Shown here: in pieces, positions 42,860-51,351 of the stretch
Numbering within the stretch: the first letter of the stretch is position 1
Layout of the letters: every line of letters starts with the position of its first letter
Assembly: GCA_964541755.1 (NCBI GenBank)
Contig: CAZIRF010000003.1
Span: forward strand, 68,934 to 132,933
DNA: 64,000 nt
Source: CAZIRF01 sp964541755
Lineage (GTDB): Bacteria; Spirochaetota; Spirochaetia; Treponematales; Breznakiellaceae
Direction: 5' to 3'
Position numbers and translations under genes: made by a program
Notes under the pieces: model-generated
Database searches by the model: none
Seen by the model: only the letters and a program-made list of their open reading frames with translations
What the model was told of the DNA's origin: nothing

Positions 42860-43825
42860 CTAGCGTAATGACCCCGGGCGCAAGGTAAGAGCGTTTTGGC
42901 GGGCGCACTCGATGCCCTTTTCGAGGCAGGCTGCGAGGGAGCCCCCACGCGTCCAGGTAAAAATAAAGCCTGCATCGAAGGCATCGCCGGAGCCTATCTC
43001 GTTGCTTGCGTCCAGTCCTTCGACATCGCACTGTACCGGAATACCTGCCGCTGCGGCCAAGACTGCTTTGGGCCCACGGGTTACCACCATGGTTATGTGG
43101 TAGAGGCTACTCTCGCGGGAGAGTGCCGCGACAAGGGCCTGTTCACTCTGGTCGTCGCAGGCGAAGCTCTCGCGAAACTCGTCTTCGTTTATCTTGACGA
43201 TGTCCGGGGCGGCCAGGGCGAGGGTTGTAAGGAGGTCTTCGCCCCGGTAGTCGACAAGAACCGGTACCCCGTGTTTACGGGCGAGGGCCACTATGGCGGG
43301 GTAGAGGGTTACGGGCCAGCCTGCCGGGCGGCTGCCGGCAATGACGAGGGCAGCCGGCCGACCCTCGTCGCGCGAGAGCTCCTGTTCAAGGTAGCTGGAC
43401 ATGCGCTGTGCTGCAGCTTCCAGCGAAGAGGTGTGTGGGGCCGGTTCGTCCACAACCAGTTCGGTCATCCGGGGCGGTCGTTTTGCATCGGCCTTGAAAT
43501 CCTGCTCTTCTCCAAAGAGGGCCCGGTCGTCCAGCAGGGTCCAACACCAACGGGTCGCACCGGGAATCTCCACTGCGTGGAGGGGGACGCTGTCGGCCTC
43601 AAGCAAGGCACGGAAACGCATTTCGTTGTCGCGGCCCAGGGGGCACACGAGCCGGGCCGAACCGGCTTCGAGCTGGGTAAGGACGCGGGCGACATTCGTA
43701 CACTTGCCCGATGCGTCTTCGCGGCTGGACCGCGCACGGTTTACCCGGCCGGGAACAAAGGCGTCAAAGCTGATAGTCTTCTGGAGCCCCGGGCTCAAGC
43801 CCAGGACGAGTATTGGTCCCTGCAT
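42860..43825 (-). CDS. PfkB-family sugar (phosphate) kinase
   Basis: 321 residues. The N-terminus VLGLSPGLQKTISFDAF resembles 1-phosphofructokinase/tagatose-6-phosphate kinases. GKCTNVARVL stands in place of the usual GKGxNVA. The C-terminal ATP/anion-hole motif EIGSGDAFDAGF contains the catalytic Asp. The exact sugar cannot be told. A promoter with TAAGAT 6 nt before the ATG suggests a leaderless message. It lies 20 nt upstream of the rhodanese gene and may be co-transcribed. Confidence 0.87.
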   Translation of the reverse strand: MQGPILVLGLSPGLQKTISFDAFVPGRVNRARSSREDASGKCTNVARVLTQLEAGSARLVCPLGRDNEMRFRALLEADSVPLHAVEIPGATRWCWTLLDDRALFGEEQDFKADAKRPPRMTELVVDEPAPHTSSLEAAAQRMSSYLEQELSRDEGRPAALVIAGSRPAGWPVTLYPAIVALARKHGVPVLVDYRGEDLLTTLALAAPDIVKINEDEFRESFACDDQSEQALVAALSRESSLYHITMVVTRGPKAVLAAAAGIPVQCDVEGLDASNEIGSGDAFDAGFIFTWTRGGSLAACLEKGIECARQNALTLRPGSLR

Positions 43826-43831
43826 ATGACC

Positions 43832-43861
43832 ATCTTAGCACTAATCACGGCATGATTCCAA
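43832..43861 (-). promoter_or_regulatory. leaderless promoter of the PfkB kinase gene
   Basis: On the minus strand: TTGGAA (plus 43856-43861), 18-bp spacer, TAAGAT (plus 43832-43837), then exactly 6 nt to the ATG at 43825. No Shine-Dalgarno. Confidence 0.5.
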
Positions 43862-43906
43862 TCACGATTCATACCCGAAAACTACATGGCCCGCCCGCCC
43901 GCTCCC

Positions 43907-43936
43907 TTGCCCAAAAGCGGGTATCTTGGGTACAAT
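43907..43936 (+). promoter_or_regulatory. promoter of the NfnAB operon
   Basis: TTGCCC (43907-43912), 18 bp, TACAAT (43931-43936). Transcription would start near 43943, with a leader of about 130 nt to the ATG at 44076. The leader is GC-rich; I see no known riboswitch and no obvious Rex or FNR site in it. Confidence 0.5.
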
Positions 43937-44075
43937 CCGTGACACACGCGCGCGTTTTGTCATTGATCAGGAGCCGTACCAAAGGGGGCCTGTTCATTCG
44001 ATACCGCCCCCGGGCCGGTGTTTTTCCGGGCAGCGCCGCAATACCACGCCGGGATCACTCCCGAGAGGACAGAGG

Positions 44076-44951
44076 ATGAACAAGATTCTCGAGAAGAAAC
44101 AGCTTTCCGACGACGTATACGAAATGGTCGTCGAGGCGCCCCTCATTGCCCGCGCCCGCAAGGCCGGACAGTTCGTCATCGTACAGATCGACAGCGACTT
44201 TGGGGAACGTATTCCCCTTACCATCGCCGATGCCGACGCGGAAAAGGGCACCATGACCATGGTTTTCCAGGCAGTAGGTGCCAGTACCCACCGCCTCGCG
44301 GAAAAACAGGTGGGCGAGTATGTCGAGAACATCCTGGGGCCCTTGGGTAACCCCACCCACATCGAGAAGGTGGGCACAGTCGTCTGTGTGGGCGGCGGTA
44401 TCGGCGTTGCGCCCCTGCACCCCATCGCCCAGGCCATGAAGGCCGCCGGCAACAAGGTCATCATTATCATGGGGGCGCGCAACAAGGACCTCGTAATCTT
44501 CGAGGACCGCATGCGCAAGATTGCCGACGAACTCATCATCTGTACCGATGACGGATCCTACGGCCGCAAGTGCCTCGTTACCGAGCCGCTCAAGGAGTTC
44601 TGCGAGAAGGAGCCCAAGCCCGAACTCGCCGTTGCCATCGGCCCGCCCATCATGATGAAGTTCTGCGCCCTTACGACCAAGCCCTACGGTGTTCACACCG
44701 TGGTCTCCCTCAACACCATCATGATCGACGGAACGGGGATGTGCGGCGGTTGCCGCGTTACCGTGGGCGGCGAAACCCGCTTTGTCTGCGTCGACGGCCC
44801 CGAGTTCGACGGCCACCAGGTCGACTTCGAAAATATGATGAGCCGCCTGCGCTCCTTCAAGGGACGCGAGGACAAGGACCACCACAAGTGCCACATCGGC
44901 CTGAGCATGGAACCACACCCGGCCCCGGCTGCTCCCGGAGGAAAGAAATGA
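44076..44951 (+). CDS. NfnA/SudB-type FAD-NAD-binding subunit (ferredoxin-NADP reductase small subunit)
   Basis: 291 residues: an FNR-like FAD domain (FGERIPLTIADADA), an NAD domain (VVCVGGGIGVAPLHPIAQAM) and a [2Fe-2S] site, GTGMCGGCRVTVGG followed by RFVCVDG. This matches the small subunit of the electron-bifurcating NADH-dependent ferredoxin:NADP oxidoreductase, or of sulfide dehydrogenase; the two are hard to separate by sequence. It starts at the ATG after AGAGG; longer upstream starts give non-conserved sequence. It overlaps the large subunit by ATGA. Confidence 0.9.
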   Translation: MNKILEKKQLSDDVYEMVVEAPLIARARKAGQFVIVQIDSDFGERIPLTIADADAEKGTMTMVFQAVGASTHRLAEKQVGEYVENILGPLGNPTHIEKVGTVVCVGGGIGVAPLHPIAQAMKAAGNKVIIIMGARNKDLVIFEDRMRKIADELIICTDDGSYGRKCLVTEPLKEFCEKEPKPELAVAIGPPIMMKFCALTTKPYGVHTVVSLNTIMIDGTGMCGGCRVTVGGETRFVCVDGPEFDGHQVDFENMMSRLRSFKGREDKDHHKCHIGLSMEPHPAPAAPGGKK

Positions 44952-46450
44952 GCGCCCAACACCAGAGCCCCGCAGCCCTCGCCGAGGCGGCGAAGGTCCT
45001 CCTCGCGGATATTGAAGCGAAAAAGGCCGCCGGTCCCTTGAGCGCCAAGGATCGCATGGCCATTCCCGCGCAGGAGATGCCGGCCCGCGATCCCCAAGAA
45101 CGGGCGACCTGCCAGAACGAAGTTGCCATTGGCTACAGCGAAGCCCAGGCCTTTGTCGAGGCCGAGCGCTGCCTCCAGTGCAAGAACGAACCCTGCGTCA
45201 AGGGCTGTCCGGTTGGCGTTCCCATCCCCCGTTTTATCAAGCAGATAACCGAAGGCAACTTCAAGGGTGCCGTCGACGTTATCAAGGAGACGAACCTCCT
45301 CCCGGCCGTCTGCGGTCGCGTTTGCCCGCAGGAAAAGCAGTGCCAGCTCCAATGTACCGTGGGCAAGGGCCTCAAGGACGTCAACAAGGCCGTCGCCATC
45401 GGGCGTCTTGAGCGCTACGTGGCCGACTGGGAGCGGGATAACGGCAAGATCACCCCGCCGGCAGTGAAGCCCGCCACGGGCAAGAAGGTCGCCGTCATCG
45501 GTTCCGGCCCCGCCGGCCTTACCGTCGCCGCCGACGTAGCCCGCGAGGGCCACGCCGTTACCATCTTCGAAGCCTTCCACAAGGCCGGCGGCGTCATGGT
45601 CTACGGTATCCCCGAGTTCCGCCTTCCCAAGGCCATCGTGCAAAAGGAAGTGGACACCCTCAAGGCAATGGGCGTGAACATCGAGACCAACTTCCTCGTG
45701 GGCCGAACCCGCACCATAGGTGAGCTCATGGAGGAGGATGGTTTTGACGCCGCCTTCGTAGGCGTCGGGGCAGGCCTTCCCAAGTTCATGGGCATCGAGG
45801 GCGAGAACCTTGTGGGTGTCTTCAGCGCGAACGAGTACCTTACCCGCGCCAACCTCATGAAGGCCTGGGACACGAACCGTGCTGCCACCCCCATCTACGA
45901 ATCGAAGATCGTTGTCGTCATAGGCGGCGGCAATGTCGCCATGGATGCTGCCCGCATGGCCCTGCGCTTGGGTGCCGATGCCGTCCATGTCGTCTACCGC
46001 CGTACCCGTGATGAAATGCCCGCCCGAGCCGAAGAGGTCGAGCACGCCATGGAAGAGGGCGTCATCTTCGACTTCCTGCGCAACCCGAATGTCATACTTG
46101 GCGACGATAACGGCCGCGTCCGCGCCGTCGAGCTGCAGAAGTTCGAGCTGGGCGAACCCGATGCCAGCGGCCGCCGTAGCCCGGTCGCCATCGAGGGCTC
46201 GCAGTACGAGTTCGTCTGCGACACGGTAATTGTCGCCCTGGGCAACGAATCCAACCCCCTGCTCGTCAAGACGACCGAGGGGCTTGTGGTCGACAAGAAG
46301 GGCCGCATCACCGTGGGCAGCGACCAGAAGACGAGCCTCGACGCCGTATACGCCGGCGGCGACATCGTCTTGGGGGCGGCCACCGTCATCCTCGCCATGG
46401 GCGAGGGGCGCCGTGCCGCCGCAGCCATAAATGAAATGTTGAAAGACTGA
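44948..46450 (+). CDS. gltA: NfnB / glutamate synthase small-subunit-type oxidoreductase
   Basis: 500 residues. The N-terminal double [4Fe-4S] domain (ERCLQCKNEPCVKGCPVGV and CGRVCPQEKQCQLQC) is followed by FAD (AVIGSGPAGLTVAADVA) and NADP (VVVIGGGNVAMDAARMALRLG) motifs and a final AGGDIVLGAATVILAMGEGR. With the preceding gene it makes a full NfnAB pair, which balances NADH, ferredoxin and NADPH in fermenters. It is commonly annotated as NADPH-dependent glutamate synthase, but no glutamate synthase large subunit lies nearby, so the transhydrogenase role is preferred. Confidence 0.92.
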   Translation: MSAQHQSPAALAEAAKVLLADIEAKKAAGPLSAKDRMAIPAQEMPARDPQERATCQNEVAIGYSEAQAFVEAERCLQCKNEPCVKGCPVGVPIPRFIKQITEGNFKGAVDVIKETNLLPAVCGRVCPQEKQCQLQCTVGKGLKDVNKAVAIGRLERYVADWERDNGKITPPAVKPATGKKVAVIGSGPAGLTVAADVAREGHAVTIFEAFHKAGGVMVYGIPEFRLPKAIVQKEVDTLKAMGVNIETNFLVGRTRTIGELMEEDGFDAAFVGVGAGLPKFMGIEGENLVGVFSANEYLTRANLMKAWDTNRAATPIYESKIVVVIGGGNVAMDAARMALRLGADAVHVVYRRTRDEMPARAEEVEHAMEEGVIFDFLRNPNVILGDDNGRVRAVELQKFELGEPDASGRRSPVAIEGSQYEFVCDTVIVALGNESNPLLVKTTEGLVVDKKGRITVGSDQKTSLDAVYAGGDIVLGAATVILAMGEGRRAAAAINEMLKD

Positions 46451-46469
46451 TTTTCCAAGGCCCGTCAAG

Positions 46470-46504
46470 CTGTTGCCGGTTCGCATCCTGCGGGCCGGCA
46501 ACAG
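46470..46504 (+). terminator. hairpin after the NfnAB operon
   Basis: CTGTTGCCGG (46470-46479) pairs perfectly with CCGGCAACAG (46495-46504) across a 15-nt loop. There is no U run, so it may be a pause or RNA-stabilising hairpin rather than a true intrinsic terminator. The next gene's -35 box begins 12 nt later. Confidence 0.5.
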
Positions 46505-46515
46505 TGCTTCCGGTA

Positions 46516-46544
46516 TTGCAAAATCGCCGGGAAGCGGGCATTAT
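46516..46544 (+). promoter_or_regulatory. leaderless promoter of the TPR gene
   Basis: TTGCAA (46516-46521), 17 bp, CATTAT (46539-46544), then exactly 6 nt (GGGGGC) to the ATG at 46551. Confidence 0.45.
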
Positions 46545-46550
46545 GGGGGC

Positions 46551-47210
46551 ATGAAAGCCCTTTCACGCCTGTTTTTGATTCTTGTTGTAATGGGTGCCCC
46601 TGCCCTCGCCGCACAAGAGGCAACGGTCACGCCCCTGCGCGAGTACCGTATTGGCAGAGACCTCGAGGCCCAGGGCCGTTGGGACGAGGCAAATACCCGC
46701 TACGAAACAGCCATTGCCCTTACCCTCGAAGAAATCTCCAAAAATACCGTCAACCGCGATACCTATGCCGTTCTCACCTGGAGCTATCAGCGGCAGAAGA
46801 AGTACCGCAGCGTCATCGATTACGGCAAGCAGGCCCTCAAGCGCGATGCCAAGGACTACCGGGTCATGGAGACCATGGGCGAGGCCTGGTTCTACATCGG
46901 GGATTACAAGGAATCGATACGGCTGATGCAGAAGTATGTCGATGCGATGCCCCAGGGCGAAAGGGTTTCCGTGGCGTACTTCTTCATGGGCGAAACCTAC
47001 CGCATACTCAACAAGCTCAATCACGCCGAAATCGCCTACACCACCAGTGTCCGCCTCGAACCGGGCCTTCCGCTCTGGTGGTACCGCCTGGGGCTTGCAC
47101 GCGAGCTCCTCGAGGACAAGAGCGGGGCCCAGGCCGCCTTCAACAAGGCCCTTTCGCTCTGGCCCTCCTACAAGGATGCCAAAACCGCACTGGCCAGGGT
47201 GAGCCGTTAG
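46551..47210 (+). CDS. exported tetratricopeptide-repeat protein
   Basis: 219 residues: a signal peptide (LSRLFLILVVMGAPALAAQ) and about four TPR-like helix pairs, with typical A-x-x-x-Y/F patterns such as GRDLEAQGRWDEANTRYETA, GEAWFYIGDYKESIRLMQKY and LGLARELLEDKSGAQAAFNKAL. It probably scaffolds envelope proteins; the partner is unknown. The ATG at 46551 is fixed by the signal peptide; an earlier ATG at 46473 would spoil it. Confidence 0.75.
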   Translation: MKALSRLFLILVVMGAPALAAQEATVTPLREYRIGRDLEAQGRWDEANTRYETAIALTLEEISKNTVNRDTYAVLTWSYQRQKKYRSVIDYGKQALKRDAKDYRVMETMGEAWFYIGDYKESIRLMQKYVDAMPQGERVSVAYFFMGETYRILNKLNHAEIAYTTSVRLEPGLPLWWYRLGLARELLEDKSGAQAAFNKALSLWPSYKDAKTALARVSR

Positions 47211-47245
47211 CCAGCGCCCCAAGCGGGGCCCGGGAAGGCCCGCAC

Positions 47246-47274
47246 TGGACAGCCGGGGCCCTCTGGCCTACGAT
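47246..47274 (+). promoter_or_regulatory. leaderless promoter of the GH13 phosphorylase gene
   Basis: TGGACA (47246-47251), 17 bp, TACGAT (47269-47274), then exactly 6 nt (TAACAC) to the ATG at 47281. No Shine-Dalgarno. Confidence 0.55.
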
Positions 47275-47280
47275 TAACAC

Positions 47281-49029
47281 ATGACCATTGACCGCATACG
47301 CAAACTGTTGGGTGAAATCTACGGCGGCGAGCGTGCGAACGAGCTGGCCGATCGCCTTGCGGATCGCTGTACCCGGGCGGGGAAGACGCCGCCCGCCCGT
47401 CAGTATCAGATTGAATCCTCCTCCTTCGACGAGACGAGCGCCGTTCTTATTACCTATGCAGATATCCTGGCCCCTGCCGATGCCCGCGAGGCCCCCGGGG
47501 ACAAGCATCCCGACACCCCGGCTGATACCCCCCTCGATGTCCTGGCTTCCTTCCTGCGCGAGCGGGTCGCCGGACTGTTTTCGCACCTCCACATCCTGCC
47601 CTTCTTCCCCTGGACCTCGGACGACGGTTTTTCGGTTGCCGACTACAGCAAACCGGACCCCCGCTACGGGACCTGGGCCGATATAGAGGCCCTTGGGGCG
47701 GATTTCTCGCTGGCTTTTGATCTCGTGCTCAACCACGGGAGCGCCCAGAGCCAGTGGTTCCGCGACTTCCTCGCGGGAGACCCCCGCCGAAAAAATTGGT
47801 ACCTGACCCGGCCAGAGGGCTGGAAGGGCCCCCAGGTCGTTCGCCCCCGCACGAGCCCCCTCCTTACCGAGTTCTCTTTGGGTGCCGGTCGCGCCGTTCA
47901 CGTCTGGACGACCTTCAGTGACGACCAGGTCGATTTCGACTGGTCCAATCCCGATGTCCTCTTGGCCTTTGTCGACATACTCCTCATGTACATGGAACAC
48001 GGCTGCGAGCTATTGCGCCTCGATGCCATCGCCTACCTGTGGAAGGAGGACGGGACCCCCTGTATCCACCACCCCAAGACCCACGCAATGGTCAAACTCT
48101 TTCGCGCCCTCATCGACGCCTTCCACCTGCCGATCACCCTCCTTACAGAGACCAATGTCCCCCACGAGGAGAATGTCTCCTACTTTGGCGCGGGGGACGA
48201 GGCCCACATGGTCTACAACTTCCCCCTGCCGCCCTTGACCCTTCACGCGGCGGTGAGCGGCGACGCGGGGCCCCTGCGCGACTGGGCCCGTACGCTTGAG
48301 TACCCCGAACACGGGATCTTCCTCAACTTTCTGGCCAGCCACGACGGCATCGGGCTTACCCCCGCCAAGGGCCTCGTCGACGAGGCCGCCTTCGCGACCA
48401 CCCTCGAACGCTGTGTCGAGCGCGGCGCCCTCATTTCGACCAAGGCGACGCCGCAGGGCCCCATCCCCTACGAGCTCAACAGCGCCTGGCTTTCGGCCGT
48501 GGCACCGCCCGGCCTGGGCCTCGCCCACCACCGCGCGCGGGCTTTCCTCGCGACCCACGCGGTGCTCCTGGCCCTGCGCGGGGTCCCCGCCATCTGGTTC
48601 CACAGCCTCTTTGGGGGCGAGAACTGGGTCGAGGGGCCGGAAGTACGCGGTTACAAACGCGCCATCAACCGCGAGAAACCCGGGCGCGTGGAACTCGAGG
48701 CGCGCCTTGCAGACCCCGCCGGGCTCCCCGCCCTGGTCTTCGCGGGGCTTGAAAAGCTGCTGACCTTCCGGGCCGCGCACCCGGCCTTCGCCCCCGCCAG
48801 CCCCCAGCGCGTTATCGAAAGCGCCGGCGCCGTCTTCGCCCTTGTGCGCGGCCCCGATGCAGAAGGCGAGTACGTCCTGTGTGCCATGAATTTGGGGCCC
48901 TGGCCCGCCGCCGTGGAATACGTGGATGAGACTATCAGCATGATCCACCTCTCCCTTGAACCCTGGCAGACACGGTGGGTGCCCTTTACCGCCGACGGCC
49001 TCTTGCGCGAGGATGAACTGTGTACCTGA
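47281..49029 (+). CDS. GH13_18 glycoside phosphorylase (sucrose / glucosylglycerate phosphorylase family)
   Basis: 582 residues, a cytoplasmic (beta/alpha)8 enzyme. LHILPFFPWTSDDGFSVADY and DLVLNHGSAQSQWF are typical of subfamily 18. The catalytic residues are Asp near 248 (LRLDAIAYLWKEDG), Glu near 290 (LTETNVPHEEN) and the stabilising Asp near 355 (FLASHDGIGLTP). It splits an alpha-glucoside with phosphate to give glucose 1-phosphate. HVWTTFSDDQVDFDW resembles glucosylglycerate phosphorylases more than sucrose phosphorylases (judgement by eye). The adjacent glycosyltransferase supports a glucosylglycerate-type compatible-solute pathway. The word RCTATCAGY codes Thr-Ile-Ser near the end. Confidence 0.88.
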   Translation: MTIDRIRKLLGEIYGGERANELADRLADRCTRAGKTPPARQYQIESSSFDETSAVLITYADILAPADAREAPGDKHPDTPADTPLDVLASFLRERVAGLFSHLHILPFFPWTSDDGFSVADYSKPDPRYGTWADIEALGADFSLAFDLVLNHGSAQSQWFRDFLAGDPRRKNWYLTRPEGWKGPQVVRPRTSPLLTEFSLGAGRAVHVWTTFSDDQVDFDWSNPDVLLAFVDILLMYMEHGCELLRLDAIAYLWKEDGTPCIHHPKTHAMVKLFRALIDAFHLPITLLTETNVPHEENVSYFGAGDEAHMVYNFPLPPLTLHAAVSGDAGPLRDWARTLEYPEHGIFLNFLASHDGIGLTPAKGLVDEAAFATTLERCVERGALISTKATPQGPIPYELNSAWLSAVAPPGLGLAHHRARAFLATHAVLLALRGVPAIWFHSLFGGENWVEGPEVRGYKRAINREKPGRVELEARLADPAGLPALVFAGLEKLLTFRAAHPAFAPASPQRVIESAGAVFALVRGPDAEGEYVLCAMNLGPWPAAVEYVDETISMIHLSLEPWQTRWVPFTADGLLREDELCT

Positions 49030-50300
49030 CAAAATTCAACAAGATTGAACGCATCGGTTTTGTGTCGACCCGCTTCAAGGGGACCGACGGGGTCTCGATG
49101 GAGACGGCGAAGTGGCGCAGCGTCCTCGAGCGCATGGGCTACGAGTGCTTCTTCTTTGCCGGCCAGAGCGACTGGACGCCCTCACACACCATGGTCGTCC
49201 CGGAGGCCTTCTTCGGGAATCCCACCATCGTCGACATCCAGGAGCGCTGTTTCGGTTCGACGGTGCGATCGGAGTCCCTTACCGGCGAAATACAGGCCGT
49301 GCGCTTCACCCTTAAAAAGGCCCTCTACGACTTCGTAAAGACCTTCTCCATCGACCTCCTCATTGTCGAAAACGCCCTTACCATCCCCATGCACATCCCC
49401 CTGGGACTCGCCCTTACCGAGCTCATCGCCGAAAGCGGTATCCCCACGATTGCCCACCACCACGACTTCGCCTGGGAGCGCCAACGCTTCCTCGTGAGCG
49501 CGGTCGAGGACTACCTCTCGATGTCCTTCCCGCCGCGCCTCAACTCGATAAGCCACGTCGTCATCAATACCGAGGGCCGCCGCCAGCTCTCCTACCGCTG
49601 CGGCATCGCCTCGACCGTCATTCCCAATGTCTTTGACTTCCACTCCGAGCCCCCGCAGGCAGACGACTACTGCCGCGACCTGCGCCCGGCCTTGGGCGTC
49701 GCCGACGATGAGGTCCTCCTCCTGCAGCCCACGCGTATGGTGGCCCGCAAGGGTATTGAACACGCCATCGAGCTCGCGAGCCGCCTGTCAAAGACGCGCA
49801 AGACCAAGATGCTTATCAGCCACCAGGAGAAGGACGAGGGTTCGGAGTACTTCGAGCGTACCATGGACTACGCCCGGCTTTTGGGGGTGGACTGCATTAT
49901 CCGCCCGGACCTTATTGGGGCCGAGCGCACGAGCCACCCGGACGGGACGCGCAGCTGGAGCCTCTGGGACTGCTACAATGCCGCCGACTTCGTCACCTAC
50001 CCCTCGACCTACGAGGGCTTTGGCAACGCATTCCTCGAGGCCCTCTGGTTCCGAAAACCCATACTGGTCAACCGCTATTCCATTTACCAGCAGGACATAG
50101 AGCCCCTGGACTTCGACGTCGTCCTCATGGATTCGTATATCACCGACGAAACTGTCGCCACCGTCAACGCCCTGCTGGACGCGCCCTCCGCCGTCGAATA
50201 CATCAGCTCGCGTAACTTCGAGCTTGCAAAACGCTTCTTTTCGTATACCCTTCTCGAAGAGCGCCTGCGCCAGGTCCTCTCGAATTTCGGGATGCTGTAA
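49020..50300 (+). CDS. GT4-family glycosyltransferase
   Basis: 426 residues, GT-B fold. The N-terminal part (IERIGFVSTRFKGTDGVSMETAKW) is typical of GT4 enzymes that act on small acceptors. The C-terminal nucleotide-sugar site shows LLQPTRMVARKGIEHAIELA and YPSTYEGFGNAFLEALWFRKPIL, where the E-G-F-G-x-x-x-x-E motif is canonical. Linked to a glucosylglycerate-type phosphorylase, it could be a mannosylglucosylglycerate synthase or similar (inference). The GTG at 49020 overlaps the phosphorylase end by 10 nt, implying translational coupling. Confidence 0.88.
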   Translation: MYLTKFNKIERIGFVSTRFKGTDGVSMETAKWRSVLERMGYECFFFAGQSDWTPSHTMVVPEAFFGNPTIVDIQERCFGSTVRSESLTGEIQAVRFTLKKALYDFVKTFSIDLLIVENALTIPMHIPLGLALTELIAESGIPTIAHHHDFAWERQRFLVSAVEDYLSMSFPPRLNSISHVVINTEGRRQLSYRCGIASTVIPNVFDFHSEPPQADDYCRDLRPALGVADDEVLLLQPTRMVARKGIEHAIELASRLSKTRKTKMLISHQEKDEGSEYFERTMDYARLLGVDCIIRPDLIGAERTSHPDGTRSWSLWDCYNAADFVTYPSTYEGFGNAFLEALWFRKPILVNRYSIYQQDIEPLDFDVVLMDSYITDETVATVNALLDAPSAVEYISSRNFELAKRFFSYTLLEERLRQVLSNFGML

Positions 50301-50315
50301 ACCCAGGAGGTCATC

Positions 50316-51281
50316 ATGAAACAAAGCCGCCATCTTTCCTTTAATGTATTCATACTGATAGTTCTCTCCGCGTTTTCCTTCGCCGCCTGTTCACAGGCAA
50401 AGGACGCTGCCCCGGCCCGTTTTGCAAAGTCGGCCCCGAGCATGGCTTTTTCAATGGACGAGGCAAAGAGCATCGCCTTCGAGGCAGAGGCCCCCATGGC
50501 CAAGCGCTCTGCCCCCGCCCCCAAGATGGAAGCGGCTTCCGCAAATGAAGGCTCCGGCAATACGGCCGCCGAGTCTGCCCGCAAGCTCATCAAGTCGGGT
50601 TCCCTCGATATCCGCGTCGAGAACCTTCCCGCGGCGGAAAAAGCGGTGCTCGCGATGCTGGAAGGGCTTGGCGGCTACATCTCGTCCACCAATGCCTGGT
50701 CAAACAGCATGGACCTCGTGTTGCGGGTCCCGCACGAACACTTCGACGCAGTCCTTTCCGGGGTGGCTGCCCTGGGGGTGGAGTTGCGCCGTTCCGTCTC
50801 CACCGATGATGTCACGATTCGCTACCATGACCTCGAGGGGCGTCTTGAATCGAAGAAGCAGTTGCGCGAGACCTTTCGCGGCTACTTGAAGACGGCAAAG
50901 AACATCGAGGAGATCCTCTCGGTCGAAACCCGCCTCAACGATCTGGAGAATGAAATCGATTCTGTAGGCTCGCAGTTCCGCCGTTTGGCCAACCTGGTCG
51001 ACTACGCGACTATCAATCTCGAACTCTCCCTGCCCCCCGGCGAGAGCGAGGAGTACAAAACCCCTCTGGGCGAGCGCATGGGCGAGCTCTTCTCCTCCTT
51101 CGGCTCCTTCCTCCAGGGCCTGCTCCTCTTCCTCATCGGCCTTGTGCTCTTCGGTATCCCCATTGCGGCCCTGCTCCTCTTCCTCTGGTTCCTCCTCTTT
51201 GGCCGTGTGGGCCTCCTTCGCAAACTCTTCAAGGCGGCAAGTGCCAAGAGGATCGCAGGCGCGAAGGACAAAGGGGAATAA
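50316..51281 (+). CDS. DUF4349 lipoprotein
   Basis: 321 residues: a lipoprotein signal (IVLSAFSFAACSQ, lipid Cys near 25), a low-complexity Ala/Met/Lys stretch, then DUF4349 with ARKLIKSGSLDIRVENLPAAEKAV and TRLNDLENEIDSVGSQFRRL (a coiled coil). It ends with a C-terminal membrane helix, GLLLFLIGLVLFGIPIAALL, and basic tail. The protein is therefore anchored at both ends. AGGAGGTCATC gives a strong ribosome site. The function is unknown. It lies 15 nt after the glycosyltransferase. Confidence 0.85.
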   Translation: MKQSRHLSFNVFILIVLSAFSFAACSQAKDAAPARFAKSAPSMAFSMDEAKSIAFEAEAPMAKRSAPAPKMEAASANEGSGNTAAESARKLIKSGSLDIRVENLPAAEKAVLAMLEGLGGYISSTNAWSNSMDLVLRVPHEHFDAVLSGVAALGVELRRSVSTDDVTIRYHDLEGRLESKKQLRETFRGYLKTAKNIEEILSVETRLNDLENEIDSVGSQFRRLANLVDYATINLELSLPPGESEEYKTPLGERMGELFSSFGSFLQGLLLFLIGLVLFGIPIAALLLFLWFLLFGRVGLLRKLFKAASAKRIAGAKDKGE

Positions 51282-51304
51282 TTGTCTGTGTCGAGGGTCA
51301 TATT

Positions 51305-51334
51305 ACTCCCCTAATTATGCCAAATTAGGGGAGT
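51305..51334. terminator. bidirectional terminator between DUF4349 gene and mazG
   Basis: ACTCCCCTAATT (51305-51316) pairs perfectly with AATTAGGGGAGT (51323-51334) around a 6-nt loop, giving a 12-bp stem between convergent genes. Confidence 0.75.
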
Positions 51335-51351
51335 GTGAATACCTTGAGTGG

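Noticed and set aside
43937..44075. Riboswitch or Rex/FNR site in the NfnAB leader
   Set aside because: No conserved core or palindromic operator matching known consensus could be found by eye.
44570..44947. N-terminal extension of the NfnB-type protein
   Set aside because: The upstream codons are the out-of-frame shadow of the NfnA gene; the ATG at 44948 has a strong ribosome site and the ATGA overlap.
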